Source: Myotis daubentonii (taxonomy: Eukaryota; Chordata; Mammalia; Chiroptera; Vespertilionidae). From it: a DNA stretch of 64,000 nucleotides. The number at the start of each line of letters is the position of its first letter. Positions within the stretch are counted from its first letter, which is position 1. Position numbers and translations under genes: made by a program. This document shows positions 1-11,585 of this stretch, one piece after another. The DNA lies in assembly GCF_963259705.1 (NCBI RefSeq), contig NC_081847.1, positions 88,782,485 through 88,846,484 of the forward strand, written 5' to 3'. Under the pieces are notes generated by a model. It was not told where the DNA came from, searched no databases, and worked only from the letters and a program-made list of their open reading frames with translations.

Positions 1-866
1 TGCTTCCCATGGGACTACCCAGATTTTAAAGAAATTCTCAGTATTTTCTCATATGTCAAATTGTATAATTGGTACAACTATTAACATTTACTGGTATGAT
101 GGAAAACTGAACTATTCAGGGGGAGTTATGGTCACATGGTTCTCATATATCCAAAGCAAATGAATGAGAAAGACATAGGATATGCTTGAATTCACTTTAT
201 ATTTTATCTAAAAAGGGAAATAATTTAAAAATGTTAATGCTGTATTGTTTGCAGCGAATACACTACAGCATGCCTCATGCTTGACCATTGTACATTACTC
301 TGTTCTGATAACATGTTTGATAACTTCTAGACTAGAGAACCCTGACTATGGAGAATACCCAAGCTTCATGAGTGAATAAGATTTTACTATTACTATTAGA
401 AAGTGGAATTCAAGACCTGAAGTACTTGCAGCATACTGATCTGGTTGGAGTGAGCTGCTGACCGACAGCACTATTGATTATGTTTCTAAGAGAAATGCTA
501 TGATGGAATTTTGAAATCAATACATCTATTTCCATTAGGACTTTAAATCATTTGTCATTTTTATGGAGGTGATGGTGACCCATCTAGGCATATAATTTGA
601 TAAATTATGGATAAGAATAATGAATAGACTTCATTTACATCAATTAGGATTTTTCAGAAGCTCTGGTTGACTATCATTTCTGGATAGTCTGGAGGTTTAG
701 AACTCAGACATATTTGAATAAATATTATATGCCAGGCATTGTGCTAGGGCAGGCTATATACGTGTTTGTTAGAAATAAGAGGAGGGAGAAGAATTGTTTT
801 TCTTTGGCAACTAAGATGCTGTTTAATGGTTGTAAAGGTGTAGTTACAAGCAATGACATCAATTAT
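1..866. other. AT-rich intergenic sequence, nothing recognised
   Basis: No coding exon, RNA gene or recognisable repeat was seen. The interval ends at the upstream copy of a target duplication flanking an L1 fragment. Confidence 0.5.
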
Positions 867-885
867 AAGATCTGCACAATGAGAT

Positions 886-1120
886 TCGGTAGTGGGGGAG
901 GGTGGGTGGGTGGGTGGGAAGAGACCAACTGAAAAACTTGTATGCATATGTGCATAACCCATGACACACACAATAGGGCAGTGAAGGCCTGGTGTGGGGG
1001 ACTGGGGTGGGCTAGAAGAGGTCAATGGGGGGGGGAAGTGGACATACGTAATACTTTTAACAATAAAGATTTAAAAATAAAAATAAAGTGACCTATATAA
1101 ACAAACAAACCAACAAACAA
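886..1120 (+). mobile_element. L1 3'-end fragment with target duplication
   Basis: The sequence has a G-rich stretch followed by AACAATAAAGATTT and an A-rich tail, typical of bat L1 3' UTRs. It is flanked by near-identical direct repeats, AAGATCTGCACAATGAGA from 867 and AAGATCTGCACAGTGGAGA from 1121. This marks a severely 5'-truncated L1 insertion. Confidence 0.7.
893..918 (+). repeat. G-quadruplex motif
   Basis: GGGTGGGTGGGTGGG with a leading GGGGGAG gives five close G-runs with one-base loops. It lies within the L1 3'-end fragment. Confidence 0.85.
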
Positions 1121-1319
1121 AAGATCTGCACAGTGGAGAAGGTATTTATATATATATACCATTCAAAAGGGAAAATATTCCAATAGCATTTCCCCTAAAC
1201 TCTACCGTAGCATTTTTTTTTAAAAAAATTAAAAACATAACTGAATCTTTCTGCCTAATTGTGCAGAGACACTGCTCTCCAAATACACGTGTACTCCCAC
1301 AGATTCCCAAATACTCACA

Positions 1320-1700
1320 TAGTTAAATAAGGTCATATGACTAGTGTGGTCAATGAGTTTGGGGAGAAGTAGGATTAAAGTGGGTCACTTCCAGGTCAAA
1401 GCATTTATTAACAGGTGTGTGACTCTCCAGTTTCTTTTCCATTGTGGTGACCTCGCAGCCATATGTTCTAGATGGCATGGTTGTAAGGGGGAATTAGACC
1501 ATTTTGAAGGGAGCTGCCTGAACGGCCTCTATACACATGCAGGCTTGCTATGTGTTAATCCACTGAGAGGTCATCATTGTTGTTTTTGCAGCATAGCTTA
1601 TCCTATGTTAATTAATAAAGAGCCAGTATCTCAGATTCCATTGCTATTGCTGTCCGATATCCTGAGACGAAACTCCTGTGGCACATTGGCTTTGTTTTAG
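1320..1700 (+). mobile_element. old L1M-like 3' end
   Basis: The run GGGTCACTTCCAGGTCAAAGC followed by GTGTGTGACTCTCC and ending near TTTGCAGCATAGCTTATCCT resembles the 3' end of ancient mammalian L1M subfamilies. The open frame across it is not a gene. Boundaries are approximate. Confidence 0.45.
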
Positions 1701-2094
1701 GAAAAGTTAGTGCCAACTTTCCCCTCCAGTCTTCAATTCCTTAATTTACAAATTAAGTATAGGGCTTTAACCTTAATCTCATCTATGTACCCCCTTCTCT
1801 TATTACCAAAGTTTTTAACTTATGGTCCAATATTGTAGCTGGATAAAGAACGTGTCCTAGACTGGAGTAGGTTAGGTGATTACTATTCCTGCTTCACCTT
1901 GGTGCTCCAGGATTGTTATTAAACAGGGCCTTTGAAACTTGAGATGAATCTGTTGACGCTAACATGAACATCAGCACAGGCAGTCACCACCTACGAGCCA
2001 CTGGAGCTGATAAGTACTCCGATGGCTCCCATTGTCCAGATGTTGATGAGGATGGTGTTGGTACTACTAATGTCAGCTAACACTTCTACACACT

Positions 2095-2400
2095 GGTTTG
2101 GCTCAGTGTATAGCCGTGATGGTGAACCTTTTGAGCTCGGCATGTCAGCATTTTGAAAAATCCTAGCTTAACTCCGGTGCCGTGTCACATATAGAAATTT
2201 TTTGATATTTGTAACCATAGTAAAACAAAGACTTCTATTTTTGATATTTATTTTATATATTTAAATGCCATTTAACAAAGAAAAATCAACCAAAAAAATG
2301 AGTTCGCGTGTCACCTCTGACACACGTGTCATAGGTTCGCCATCACTGGTATAGAACGTTGGCATGCGGACTCAAGGGTCATGGGTTAGATCCTCTTAAG
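2095..2400 (+). mobile_element. Ves SINE head interrupted by a hAT element
   Basis: CTGGTTTGGCTCAGTGTATAG (2093-2113) and GTATAGAACGTTGGCATGCG (2349 onward) are the two parts of a Ves SINE tRNA-like head. They are separated by a complete short hAT element (2114-2348). The 3' body of the SINE is not clear beyond about 2400. Confidence 0.7.
2114..2348. mobile_element. nonautonomous hAT element (nhAT)
   Basis: Terminal inverted repeats CCGTGATGGTGAACCTTTT and AGGTTCGCCATCACTG (inverse of the former, with mismatches) bound an AT-rich 235-bp core with no coding capacity. GTATAG is repeated flush at both sides (2108-2113 and 2349-2354). The element sits inside a Ves SINE, so it is younger than that SINE copy. 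Confidence 0.75.
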
Positions 2401-3379
2401 TAACTTACTGTGTACCAATCAGTGGCCTAAATCTTTTCTATATATTTATTCATTTAATTATTTAGTTTATAATTAGTGATTTAATCCCTAATTTCTACCT
2501 ATCTTACTTCTACTTGTTGTGAATACCCACCTCATTTCACAACTTTGTGAAACCTTTCCCAACTCCTGCAGAAACATTGTCGCTCCTCCTTCCGAGCTCC
2601 CTTATCACTTGTTATATATCTTTATTAAAACACTTATAACATTATGTTGCAATTATTTGTTGATGCATCTGGATCATCATATACTTTATAATGGCTGCTT
2701 CCTGTTCAATTTTATATTCCCAAAGCTTATACATTGTCTGTACCATCAATAAATGTATGATGAATGATCAAATGATTGAAATTGTATGAGGTCTTTTGTT
2801 TCTTATGATCAAGAGAGAACTGCTGAAGAAGAAACTGGAAAAAAAATTCTTATAGTTAAAACATAAAAAATATTTTTATAACTTTAGGATAACCCTAAAA
2901 AGTTATTAAAATAATTCTAGGCTTCATAATCAAAACAACTTTTAGTCAGATGTCTTCTTTGGTCTTAATATTCAGATGGGACCCGTGGGGAGAAAGTGAC
3001 AAAAGAGCATTTAGGAGAATTTATTTTCAAGGAGGATTGTCCTTTGTGTCTAGAAAGTGCTATTTCAGACCCTGTGGGCACATGGGTAGGAAATAGCCTA
3101 GGGCTCTTAACAAGGGTCTAAGGACCTAATTTTTCATGGTAAGCAGACATTGGTCCTCTTAAGTAACTTAAAAGCAATGCTGTAGAAGCTTAGACCCTAG
3201 TAGCAGAAATAAAAGTGCTCATTGGTGCTTCATTAGGATTAATAGTTTACATTGCCATTATTTACTATTTAACCAGAACAAAACAAATAATGCAACTGAA
3301 GGTTTTCTTTGAAAGTTAAAGCCTTCCCTTGAGTCCAATGGGTGGAGGGGTTTTAAAACAGGAAGAGCCTGGATCTCTG

Positions 3380-3505
3380 AATCACCAGGAAAGCTGTCAG
3401 GTGACCAGGCATAGCTGCATTGAACTGTCCAATGAGCAAGAAACAACCCTTTATCACCAATGGGATGTTGATGTTTGTTACACAGCCACTGCTAACTAAT
3501 ACATA
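3380..3505 (+). mobile_element. old L1M-like 3' end fragment
   Basis: CAATGAGCAAGAAACAACCC followed by GTTTGTTACACAGCCACTGC and AACTAATACATA resembles the 3' terminus shared by ancient L1M elements. Confidence 0.45.
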
Positions 3506-6500
3506 TCAGGGGATATTAAATGTCTTGCACAGTATCCAATAGTAAGTTAACAGTAGGGTGATGACTGAACCCAGATCTCTTAACTCCTTGTTAAGTGTTC
3601 TTATGGTCTCTAATGTATATAAGATACTGTGGGATCTGGGAACAGACAATGCATTTTACAGAAAACTCTGAAAGTAGGTAAGTAAACAGTACACCAAATA
3701 CTCATTTAAAAATAATGTTTTAGGTTTTGAAATAGGTAAAGTTAATACAGCCATATTCAGTTTCTTATATATCTGATTTATTTAGCAATAGTCTCTTTAG
3801 CTGTATGATATCATATTTTTGTGGGGTACAAAACTGAAATGCGCTTCTAAGAGTGAATCATCACCAACAATGTGCATAACATTTTATCCCAGATGGCTCT
3901 CTCTTTTGCCAGTTTTATGTGGAAATCAATAGCTTGTCTGAAAGAATGCCTAAATGATCTTCCCAGGTCAAAGTTCTCCTCCCATAACAAAACACTCATG
4001 TGTTTTTCTCTAAGAGGAGATCTGCATGGTAAGGCTAGAATCCTTCTAGATGAAAGTATAATTAGTCTTTTCTGAAATGCTCCCCACCCCCAAACAAAGA
4101 AACTCCACTCTAACAAAAGTATTAGATTTCATTATTTATGGGCTGATAATCTTATTCATGGATAATGATCAAGAATTTATTGTTACCAGGCTTTTGAGCA
4201 GTATTATTTTGGTTAGTACAATTTCTAATATTTTCTTTTTAAATAATTACCAGTCACTGGAGAAGATGATGCCAAAACTTCTACAAGTAGCTCGTCAGTT
4301 TTAAAAATACTTTCCCTGTTGGCCACTCTGTCCCTATCAACACTTTGCAGCTCTCGTGCACACAGCAGAAAACTGTTACTATTTTGAACCTGATTCTAGG
4401 AAATGAAGTTGGAGATTTTCCTTTTAACTTGAAAACCTCTCAGCAGGTTTTCCAGGGTAAATTTGGTGACCTGGGAGCTCTCCACAGCAAAGAGAATTGT
4501 GGGGAGGGGGGCACAGAGTGCAGGAAAGGGCAAATGCAGTGCCCTGTGACAATTTCAAGACACATGCTGGTGGTTCCTCCTCAACCCCTTACTTTTCTGT
4601 GGGTGTAGGCTCTTTTAAGTGCAAACCCACATCTTCTTTTAGTTGTATGAGGCAAACAGAAGGGTCATGATGATGAGCAGTATGTACCCCCCTCCCCGCA
4701 GGGGTTTGGGCAACGGAGGCAGAGCCTGTTGGGCCCTGGTGTGTGTGGGTGTCTGTGAGGTTAGAGAGGAAAGCATGGCGTGCAGGGGAGTTTGTTGGGA
4801 CTGGAGGGACAGGCCAAGTCAGAAAGGGTCCAGGAACGTTTCGGTCCAAAAACCTGTAAAGAGTCAGAATGAAGCTAAGATCCAAGACAGGCACTGGAGT
4901 TAACTGTGAAATCAAGTGCTGGGGAGGAGGACACAGTATAAGCCATTGCTCAATTACCAACGTTAACTTACCTTTGAAGACAATGAAATCTGAGGAACCC
5001 TAGCTTGTGGTTGTGATTGAGGGGCTGTTTTGTTCAGAAAATACTGTCTGGGGAACACTAAATGGAGAACTTTTGAAATGTATACGGAAGAATGTGGCTG
5101 TTGAGGAAGCTGCTGGTCCACAGTTCATTGGGTTCATGCAGAAAATTCAGCTCTATTCTAATTCCACCAGATTCAGAGATCAGTTTGGGTTTGCACGGCA
5201 ATAGTAGAGAATGTATGGGCAAATAATTTGTATCTTCTAATACCATCAGCTTCTATTTCCTCTCTTTGTTTTAATGAACTTTAAGTATGGATATTAAAAT
5301 ATTCCAATAGTAAATGATCTCCATAATGAAATCCTTCATTTAAAGATGCATGGTATTGCTATCAAAGGGACAAATATGTTCCATTGGAGCAAGCTATGAA
5401 TGTCTATAAACTTGCTTAGAACAAGGTTAGTTGCTAAATGTCATATTAATTTTTGTTAGTTATCCTTCACAATATACTTGAGAAGTGGACAGCATTATTG
5501 TTTCTTATATATGAAATGTTAGACTATTTTATCAAGTTTACCAGGGCTTATAGTATAAATAAGACAGAAAAAAATGTTATTCCTAATATAAATAAGTGGA
5601 TAAATAAGTAAATAAACAGTATGCTGAGAATAACTTCTTCAAATAATTCTCACAATGACCCAACTCTCATACTTGACTGGGTAAGGAGCTATAGTTTGGC
5701 ACAAAATAGCTGTCTGAACTTGAAGAAAAATTGTGTTCTTCATCAAGCCTCAATAAGGCAACACTATGTCCACACCACCAGGTGGCTTATAAGCATTGTA
5801 TTATTTTTATTCCTGTGACTCATACTTTACCTAAATGAACATTAGGTTCATAATAAGGAGGCTTGAGCTTGAATCACAATGAACTAATGAAGTAGGTAAA
5901 TCCCCACTTTCTGAACTGAGTCCACTTCAGAGTGCACGATTAAGCTACTGTTACCCAACCGACTGAGCACACACCTCATCAAACTGCCCTGGGCTTGGTC
6001 TGCAAACTGAAGTTTCATATACCACTCCTCTAGTTTCAATAAACAAATGCTTCTTCAGCCATGGGCCAGGGTGGGAGGGATGGCTTGCTCTCAAACCCAA
6101 AGGGGACACTAGTCTTGCTTGCAGAGTGAACTGGGTTGGGGTGCGGCAAGGAAGGCTCTGCTCTGAGTCCTGGTGTTCTGGCTCAGAAACACTGAGACCA
6201 TTGTCTTTAGAGGCAACAAAGGGGGTTGCTGAAAAAACCAAGCTTTAATAGAAAGCCAAAAATCTGTGCTTGTCATTTTATGTTTATTTGGCATTCAAGG
6301 ATGGCAGTCATTCTCAGCTCTTGCTGTTGTTTATACTTAAAGGAAGCCCCATATCCATGGAATGGGAGCCAACTCTCAATATCTCACTCTTAAAAAAACA
6401 AAACAAAAAAAACCTCTATCATTTCTATTCATTCCCTTGTGTTCCTGTTGGGGCCTGGTTAATGGCAGGTCAGCAGACTCCTTAACACCAGAGCCCGCTA

Positions 6501-6602
6501 ACCCTCCTGAACAGTTCTTTCATAATGAGATACACATTTGCATTTACTTGGAGGAGGGGGACAACATTCCTATGACACTGAGTCAGATTTTCCTGTGCTA
6601 TC

Positions 6603-6604
<2 letters not shown>
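3506..6604. other. intergenic sequence without recognised genes
   Basis: I found no exon-like reading frame with splice support. Short open frames here are unrelated to any family I recognise. Part of 3540-3720 looks like an old MIR/L2 remnant. Confidence 0.4.

Positions 6605-6642
<38 letters not shown>
6605..6642. repeat. (TG)n microsatellite
   Basis: About 19 uninterrupted TG units. Confidence 0.98.
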
Positions 6643-6643
<1 letters not shown>

Positions 6644-7139
6644 TTTTAGTTGCGCAGTTACTAATTGCAAGAGGAGGGGAAGGGTAATCCTTGTGCAGTT
6701 TGTTTCAGCTTCTTGGTTAACAGTTACATTGGGCCTCTGTTTTATGGGAAACAAGGCTAACCTAATCTTGAACGTTAGAGGAAACTGCTGCAATGATGTA
6801 ACCTTTACCCCGTTTAATTGAATGAGAACTGGAAGGGAGGGTGATAGAGTGGTGCTGGTCATTTGGCAATGGGCAAGGGTCACTACCATGTTAATTGCTA
6901 TCTACAGAGCAGACCCATTTTTCTATGGTGATCAATTTAAGAATAGTGTCATTCATTGAAATGAACCAATGCCCTTGGCTTCTTAGAAGACATGAAAGGG
7001 AACTGATCACAGTAAGTTGTCTGAACATCAACTAAGATAAAGCACTTGAACGGATGTGGGTGACATCAATACCTTATATTTGAATGGTGAATTATATATT
7101 TTTCATTCATATTGCTATAAATTACTTTTATGGCTATAG

Positions 7140-7560
7140 TAATTTATGTTTCATTGTATCATTTTATGTGATCATCACAATAACTCTGTAAAGAATGTAA
7201 AGTAGGTATTCAGCCCTAGCTGGTTTGGCTCAGTGGATACAGTGTCAGCCTGTGGAATGAAGGGTCCCAGGTTTGATTCTGGTCAAGGGCATGTGCCTGG
7301 GTTGCGGGCTCGATCCCCAATGGGGGGGTGTGCAGGAGGCAGCTGATCAATGATTCTTGCTCACTATTGATGTTTCTATCTCTCTCCCTCTCTCTTCCTC
7401 TCTGAAATCAATAATATATTAAGAAAAAATAAAATAGGCATTCATACTCTCAATGAGAAGTTTGTTGAGAATGAGAAGTTAAGTGATTTGCCTAAGGTCA
7501 AATAAACCAGCCTACCACCCAGATCCTGCAGCCCCACTTCTTTTTCTGGCCATTGAAACT
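7140..7560 (+). repeat. MIR/L2-like remnant split by a Ves SINE
   Basis: CATCACAATAACTCTGTAAAG on the left and TTAAGTGATTTGCCTAAGGTC on the right are pieces of a common ancient SINE/LINE motif. They are separated by the Ves insertion at 7213-7434. Confidence 0.5.
7213..7434 (+). mobile_element. Ves SINE
   Basis: tRNA-like head (CCCTAGCTGGTTTGGCTCAG, then GGTTTGATTCTGGTCAAGGG), core GTGCAGGAGGCAGCTGATCA, CT-rich block and A-rich tail. The target duplication is TAGGTATTCA (7203-7212) against TAGGCATTCA (7435-7444). This family marks vespertilionid-type bat genomes. Confidence 0.95.
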
Positions 7561-8838
7561 GATTTTCATTTGACTTCACTGACGCCTTTCACTTAATTCT
7601 GGTTCGAATTAATTTAGAACAAAGTCTCTCTTATCCACCAACTCTTAACTTCAGAGGAGTTGCCTTTCCTTAAACCACTGTTTCATAGGTTATAACCAAA
7701 CCCAAATGCCATCTCCTTCTATCCATCTTAAAAATGTTCACAACAATGAATCATCTCAGTCAAAGGTGGTTGTTGGAGCTGCTAACCAAGTTAACCACTC
7801 AAAATCTTAATCAAATGTCTCAAGACCCGAGTGAAAGCTGATGAACAAAAGTAGCCACAGGATCCTACCAGCATCCCAACCAGACACCCAGATGTCTGAC
7901 GTAGCACTGCTCCGTGAATAACGCGGACCTGCCTCGGTCAGTAAGGAAAGAAGCTGGCGGCTCCCGTACCTCGAAAAGATGGTTCTGCGATCATTATTTT
8001 TTGATGGTGAACTTCATGACTGGCGATGCTTCTCTTTTTGAATTTTAGTTTATTTTCCCACACATCGCTGCAAATGGTACCTTTTGTGGAATGCTGCCTG
8101 TACATATTTAAGAGACTCAGGAAAAGTCGAGTTCTGAGCACGTCCTGCTTCCAACCTTTTGTTTGTTTTCCAGTGAGAAGGGACAGTGATCCATTTGAAC
8201 GCTGGCGTGCGTGGACTTAGGCGAGGCTGCCCTGGAGGCGGGAACGCCAGGGCGAGGACCAACCAGACGGCAATCGTTGTGCCCGGCAGCCTGACATCCC
8301 TGCAAACCTGCCAACACGCCTCTGGAAGCAGATGTTCTTAGAGGGGGAATGGTAATCGCTTATCCTCTCATATTTGTTCCATCAATGCTGACGCGTAGGA
8401 AAGACAAGAATTAGGTGATGGCTACAGACAATGCACTAGGGATGTACCTTTTCAGAGGGAATAAACATGATGATTTCACAATCTATTTTTTTCCCTCTCT
8501 CCCAGCATTTCTCATGTTTTAATTCAAACTTTCCCCACATACTTACAGTCGGGAAGGAGTCATCATATATTTGCCCCCGTCCTGCGGTAGCTCCTGGGCT
8601 AATCTGTGGGTAACTGACAGATCCTACTAATATTTTCTAATCCCTGGGTTTAGCATCCAAACATAAACGTCAAGCCCTCTTCCTTGTGTTTGCAAATTCC
8701 CTCTTTCAGCCAGAAAAAGCAGAATTCAAACATAAAACTCCAAAAGGGCCACGTTTGTTGGTGACTTATAAACAAGGAAAACTGTGGGTCCCATGTCAGC
8801 ACCGTGGTTACAATGGCCTTTGGTGACTATAATGAATG
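7445..8838. other. intergenic sequence without recognised genes
   Basis: No supported exon or repeat beyond the MIR/L2-like remnant at its left edge. Sequence becomes more GC-balanced towards 8250. Confidence 0.4.
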
Positions 8839-8839
8839 G

Positions 8840-9365
8840 GTGCCAGCCAGCCAGTCAGCCTGTCAGTTAATCACTCAGTCAGCCTGTCAGTCAGTCACTC
8901 AGTCAGCCAGCCAGCCAGTCAGCCTGTCAGTTAGTCACTCAGTCAGCCTGTCAGTCAGTCACTCAGTCAGCCAGCCAGCCAGTCAGTTAATCACTCAGTC
9001 AGCCTGTCAGTCAGTCACTCACTCAGCCTGTCAGTCAATCACTCAGTCAGCCAGCCAGCCAGCCAGTCAGCCTGTCAGTTAATCACTCAGTCAGCCTGTC
9101 AGTCAGTCACTCAGTCAGCCTGTCAATCACTCAGCCTGTCAGTCAATCACTCAGTCAGCCTGTCACTCAGTCGGCCTGTCAGTCAGTCACTCAGTCAGCC
9201 TGTCAATCACTCAGTCAGCCTGTCAATCACTCAGTCAACCTGTCAGTCAATCACTCAGTCAGCCAGCCAGTCAGTCCCTCAGTCTGTCTGTCCATCAGCC
9301 AGTCAGCCAATGACTCTGTCTGTCCGCCAGACAGTCAGCCTGTCAGTCAGTCAGCCAGCCAGTCA
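8840..9365. repeat. degenerate tetranucleotide minisatellite (CAGT/CAGC units)
   Basis: About 525 bp built almost wholly from 4-base words CAGT, CAGC, CACT and TCAG, arranged in longer variants such as CAGCCAGTCAGCCTGTCAGT. The plus frame reads as a Ser/Gln/Val repeat only because of the period; it is not a gene. It ends directly at a CpG island. Confidence 0.95.
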
Positions 9366-10330
9366 GGTCCCCTCCACACCCCGCAGTGGGCCGCACGGGA
9401 CCCAACCCTGCAAAGGCGCCCGGCTGCCCCCTTACCGACTAGACACTCCAGCGGTGACCCTTGGGGTCACTGGGGACCGGAAAGGACGCTTCCTGCCGCG
9501 GGCACGTGAGGGACGGCCTGGAGCGCCCGTGCACATAGACAGCCACGCTCACCGGCGGCCTCGGCCTCTGCACCAGCGGGCGGGCCTCTCGCGAGACCAC
9601 CCGGAGGCAGCGAGACCGGCAGGGGGCAGAGCGGTTGGCGGTGGCTGGCGGGAGGGAGGGCGCCCCTGACACGTGGACCTGCACGGCTTCCGGTGTGTGT
9701 GAGTGAGGCATTGTGGGGCCGCCTTTGGGAGCGGGAAGTCAGCCGCCTGCTCCGCCCGCTCCATGCTCCGTGCCGCCCGTCCCGCCTCCTCCGTCAGGTG
9801 GTGGCGGCGGCGGCCTCACAGGCGCCCCCTGGAGGGAGCGCAGCGACGTGTGGCGGCCGCCAGGACAGACGCGTCCTCTCCCTGAGCAGCGTGGCCACAG
9901 CCAGGCCGGGCGTCCCCTCCACCCTTTTCCGGGATGAACAGGGCGGGTCCGGGCGGCCGGGGGACCTCTCACCGTTGGGGACTCGCCGTGAACCCGAGCA
10001 CCGGCGGCCGGCGAGGCCCACAGTGGGAGGACCGGCCCCGCGCCGTGGGGAGCCGAGCCCGCTGTCCAGGGCTGCCCTTCTGGACGGTTCTTTTGGACCT
10101 GGCCGTCGGTGGCCATGGAAGCTGTTCCTCCGCTGGGTCACGCTTCCTCGAAGGGGCCGCTCTTCCGTGTTGAGGTCTCGGTCGCGCATGTTAAAGGCTT
10201 TTCTCCTCCGCCTGGCGACACCTGCTCAGGTGCAAGAACGGGGGTCCTGGTGGCCGGTGGGAGCCGGAGCGCCCGAGCTCTGCCGTCGGTGCGGTGGGGT
10301 GCCCCATGGCGGTGTTTTTAGGGCTTTTGG
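9366..10330. promoter_or_regulatory. CpG island, likely promoter of an unidentified transcript
   Basis: About 960 bp with high GC and many CpG dinucleotides. It contains TCTCGCGAGA (9587-9596), a palindrome typical of housekeeping promoters; CACGTG E-boxes at 9503-9508 and 9670-9675; an ETS-like GCTTCCGGT near 9686; and GCATTGTGGGG near 9707. No TATA box stands out. Direction of transcription is not clear. It lies about 14 kb beyond the DTNA stop codon. No gene could be matched to it; overlapping open frames in several frames are expected in GC-rich DNA. Confidence 0.6.
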
Positions 10331-10394
10331 GGGGCGGTAGTCAGGTTCTTCAGAGAGGGCTGTTTGATCGTGTGTCTGGGTGCCAGTGCCGGGT

Positions 10395-10395
<1 letters not shown>

Positions 10396-10441
<46 letters not shown>

Positions 10442-10595
10442 GTGTGTGAGGGTGTGTGTGTGTGTGTGAGGGTGTGTGAGGGTGTGTGTGTGTGATTGTG
10501 AGGGTGTGTGTGTGTCTGTGTGATTGTGAGGGTGTGTGAGTGTGTGTGTGAGCGTGTGTGTGAGTGAGTGTGTGAGTGTGAGTGTGTGTGTGTGT
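10396..10595. repeat. TG-rich microsatellite with GAGGG interruptions
   Basis: A pure (TG)n block followed by TGTGAGGG variants, about 200 bp in all. Confidence 0.95.
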
Positions 10596-10715
10596 AGCCA
10601 GCGGGAGGGCTCAGAATAGGATGTCTGTAGGATCATCAGTCCGCCTGTATCGCAGTGTTTTAATGTCCAGTCTCTCATTGCTAAGGGAGTTGAATAGATT
10701 CCCTTATGTTTGTTC

Positions 10716-11585
10716 GTTTTTTTAAAATTTTTTTTTATTGATTAAGTTATTACATATGTGTCCTTATCCCCATGTTACCCCACATTGCCCCCACTCATGC
10801 CCTCAGCCCCCTGGTGTCTGTGTCCATTGGTTAGGCCTATATGCATGCATACAAGTCCTTTGGTTGATCTCCCCCCCTTACCTCCACCTCCCCTACCTTC
10901 CCTCTGAGTTTTGACGGTCTGATCCATGCTTCTCTGTCTCTGGATCTGTTTTTGTTCATCAGTTTATGTTGTTCACTATATTCCACAAATGAGTGAGATC
11001 ATGTGGTATTTATCTTTCTCTGTCTGGCCTATTTCACTTAGCATAATGCTCTCCAGCTCCATCCATGCTGTTGCAAATGGTAAGAGTTCCTTCTTTTTTA
11101 CAGTAGCGTAGTATTCCATCGTGTAGATGTACCACAGATTTTTAATCCATTCATCTACTGATGGGCACTTAGGCTGTTTCCAAATCTTAGCTATGGTGAA
11201 TTGTGGTGCTATGAACATAGGGGTGCATATATCCTTTCTGATTGGTGTTTCTAGTTTCTTGGGATATATTCCTAGAAGAGGGATCACTGGGTCAAATGGG
11301 AGTTCCATTTTTAGTTTTCCACAGTGGCTGCACCAGTCTGCATTCCCACCAGCAGTGCATGAGGGTTCCTTTTTCTCCACATCCTTGCCAGCACTTGTCG
11401 TTTGTTGATGATAGCCATTCTGACAGGTGTGAGATGGTACCGCATTGTCGTTTTGATTTGCATCTCTTGGATGATTAGTGACTTTGAACATGTTTTCATA
11501 TGTCTTTTGGCCTTTCTTCTGTCTTCTCTCGAAAAGTATCTATTTAGGTCCATTGCCCATTTTTTGATTGGGTTGTTTATCTTCC
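10716..11585 (-). mobile_element. L1 3' portion (ORF2 C-terminus and 3' end) of a 5'-inverted L1
   Basis: The minus strand encodes the damaged end of L1 ORF2, with motifs [37 protein letters not shown] and YIYTMEYYATVKKKE. The A-rich 3' end maps to the T-run near 10717-10737. Frames are shifted and the protein is not intact. It is joined head-on at about 11585 to a plus-strand L1 piece; the two form one insertion. Confidence 0.93.

Noticed and set aside
7213..7300. tRNA-like promoter boxes as a tRNA gene
   Set aside because: They belong to the Ves SINE head; no cloverleaf with intact acceptor stem is present.
8804..9082. Open frame reading as Ser/Gln/Val repeats
   Set aside because: It is a by-product of a 4-base repeat; no splice sites, conserved domain or codon bias.
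10115..10229. Start of MAPRE2, the expected next gene after DTNA
   Set aside because: The peptide does not resemble the MAPRE2 N-terminus as I know it, and the strand is opposite to that expected from DTNA orientation.
9693..10340. 215-codon open frame in the CpG island
   Set aside because: Several overlapping frames on both strands are equally open because stop codons are rare in GC-rich DNA; composition is low-complexity Arg/Pro/Gly.
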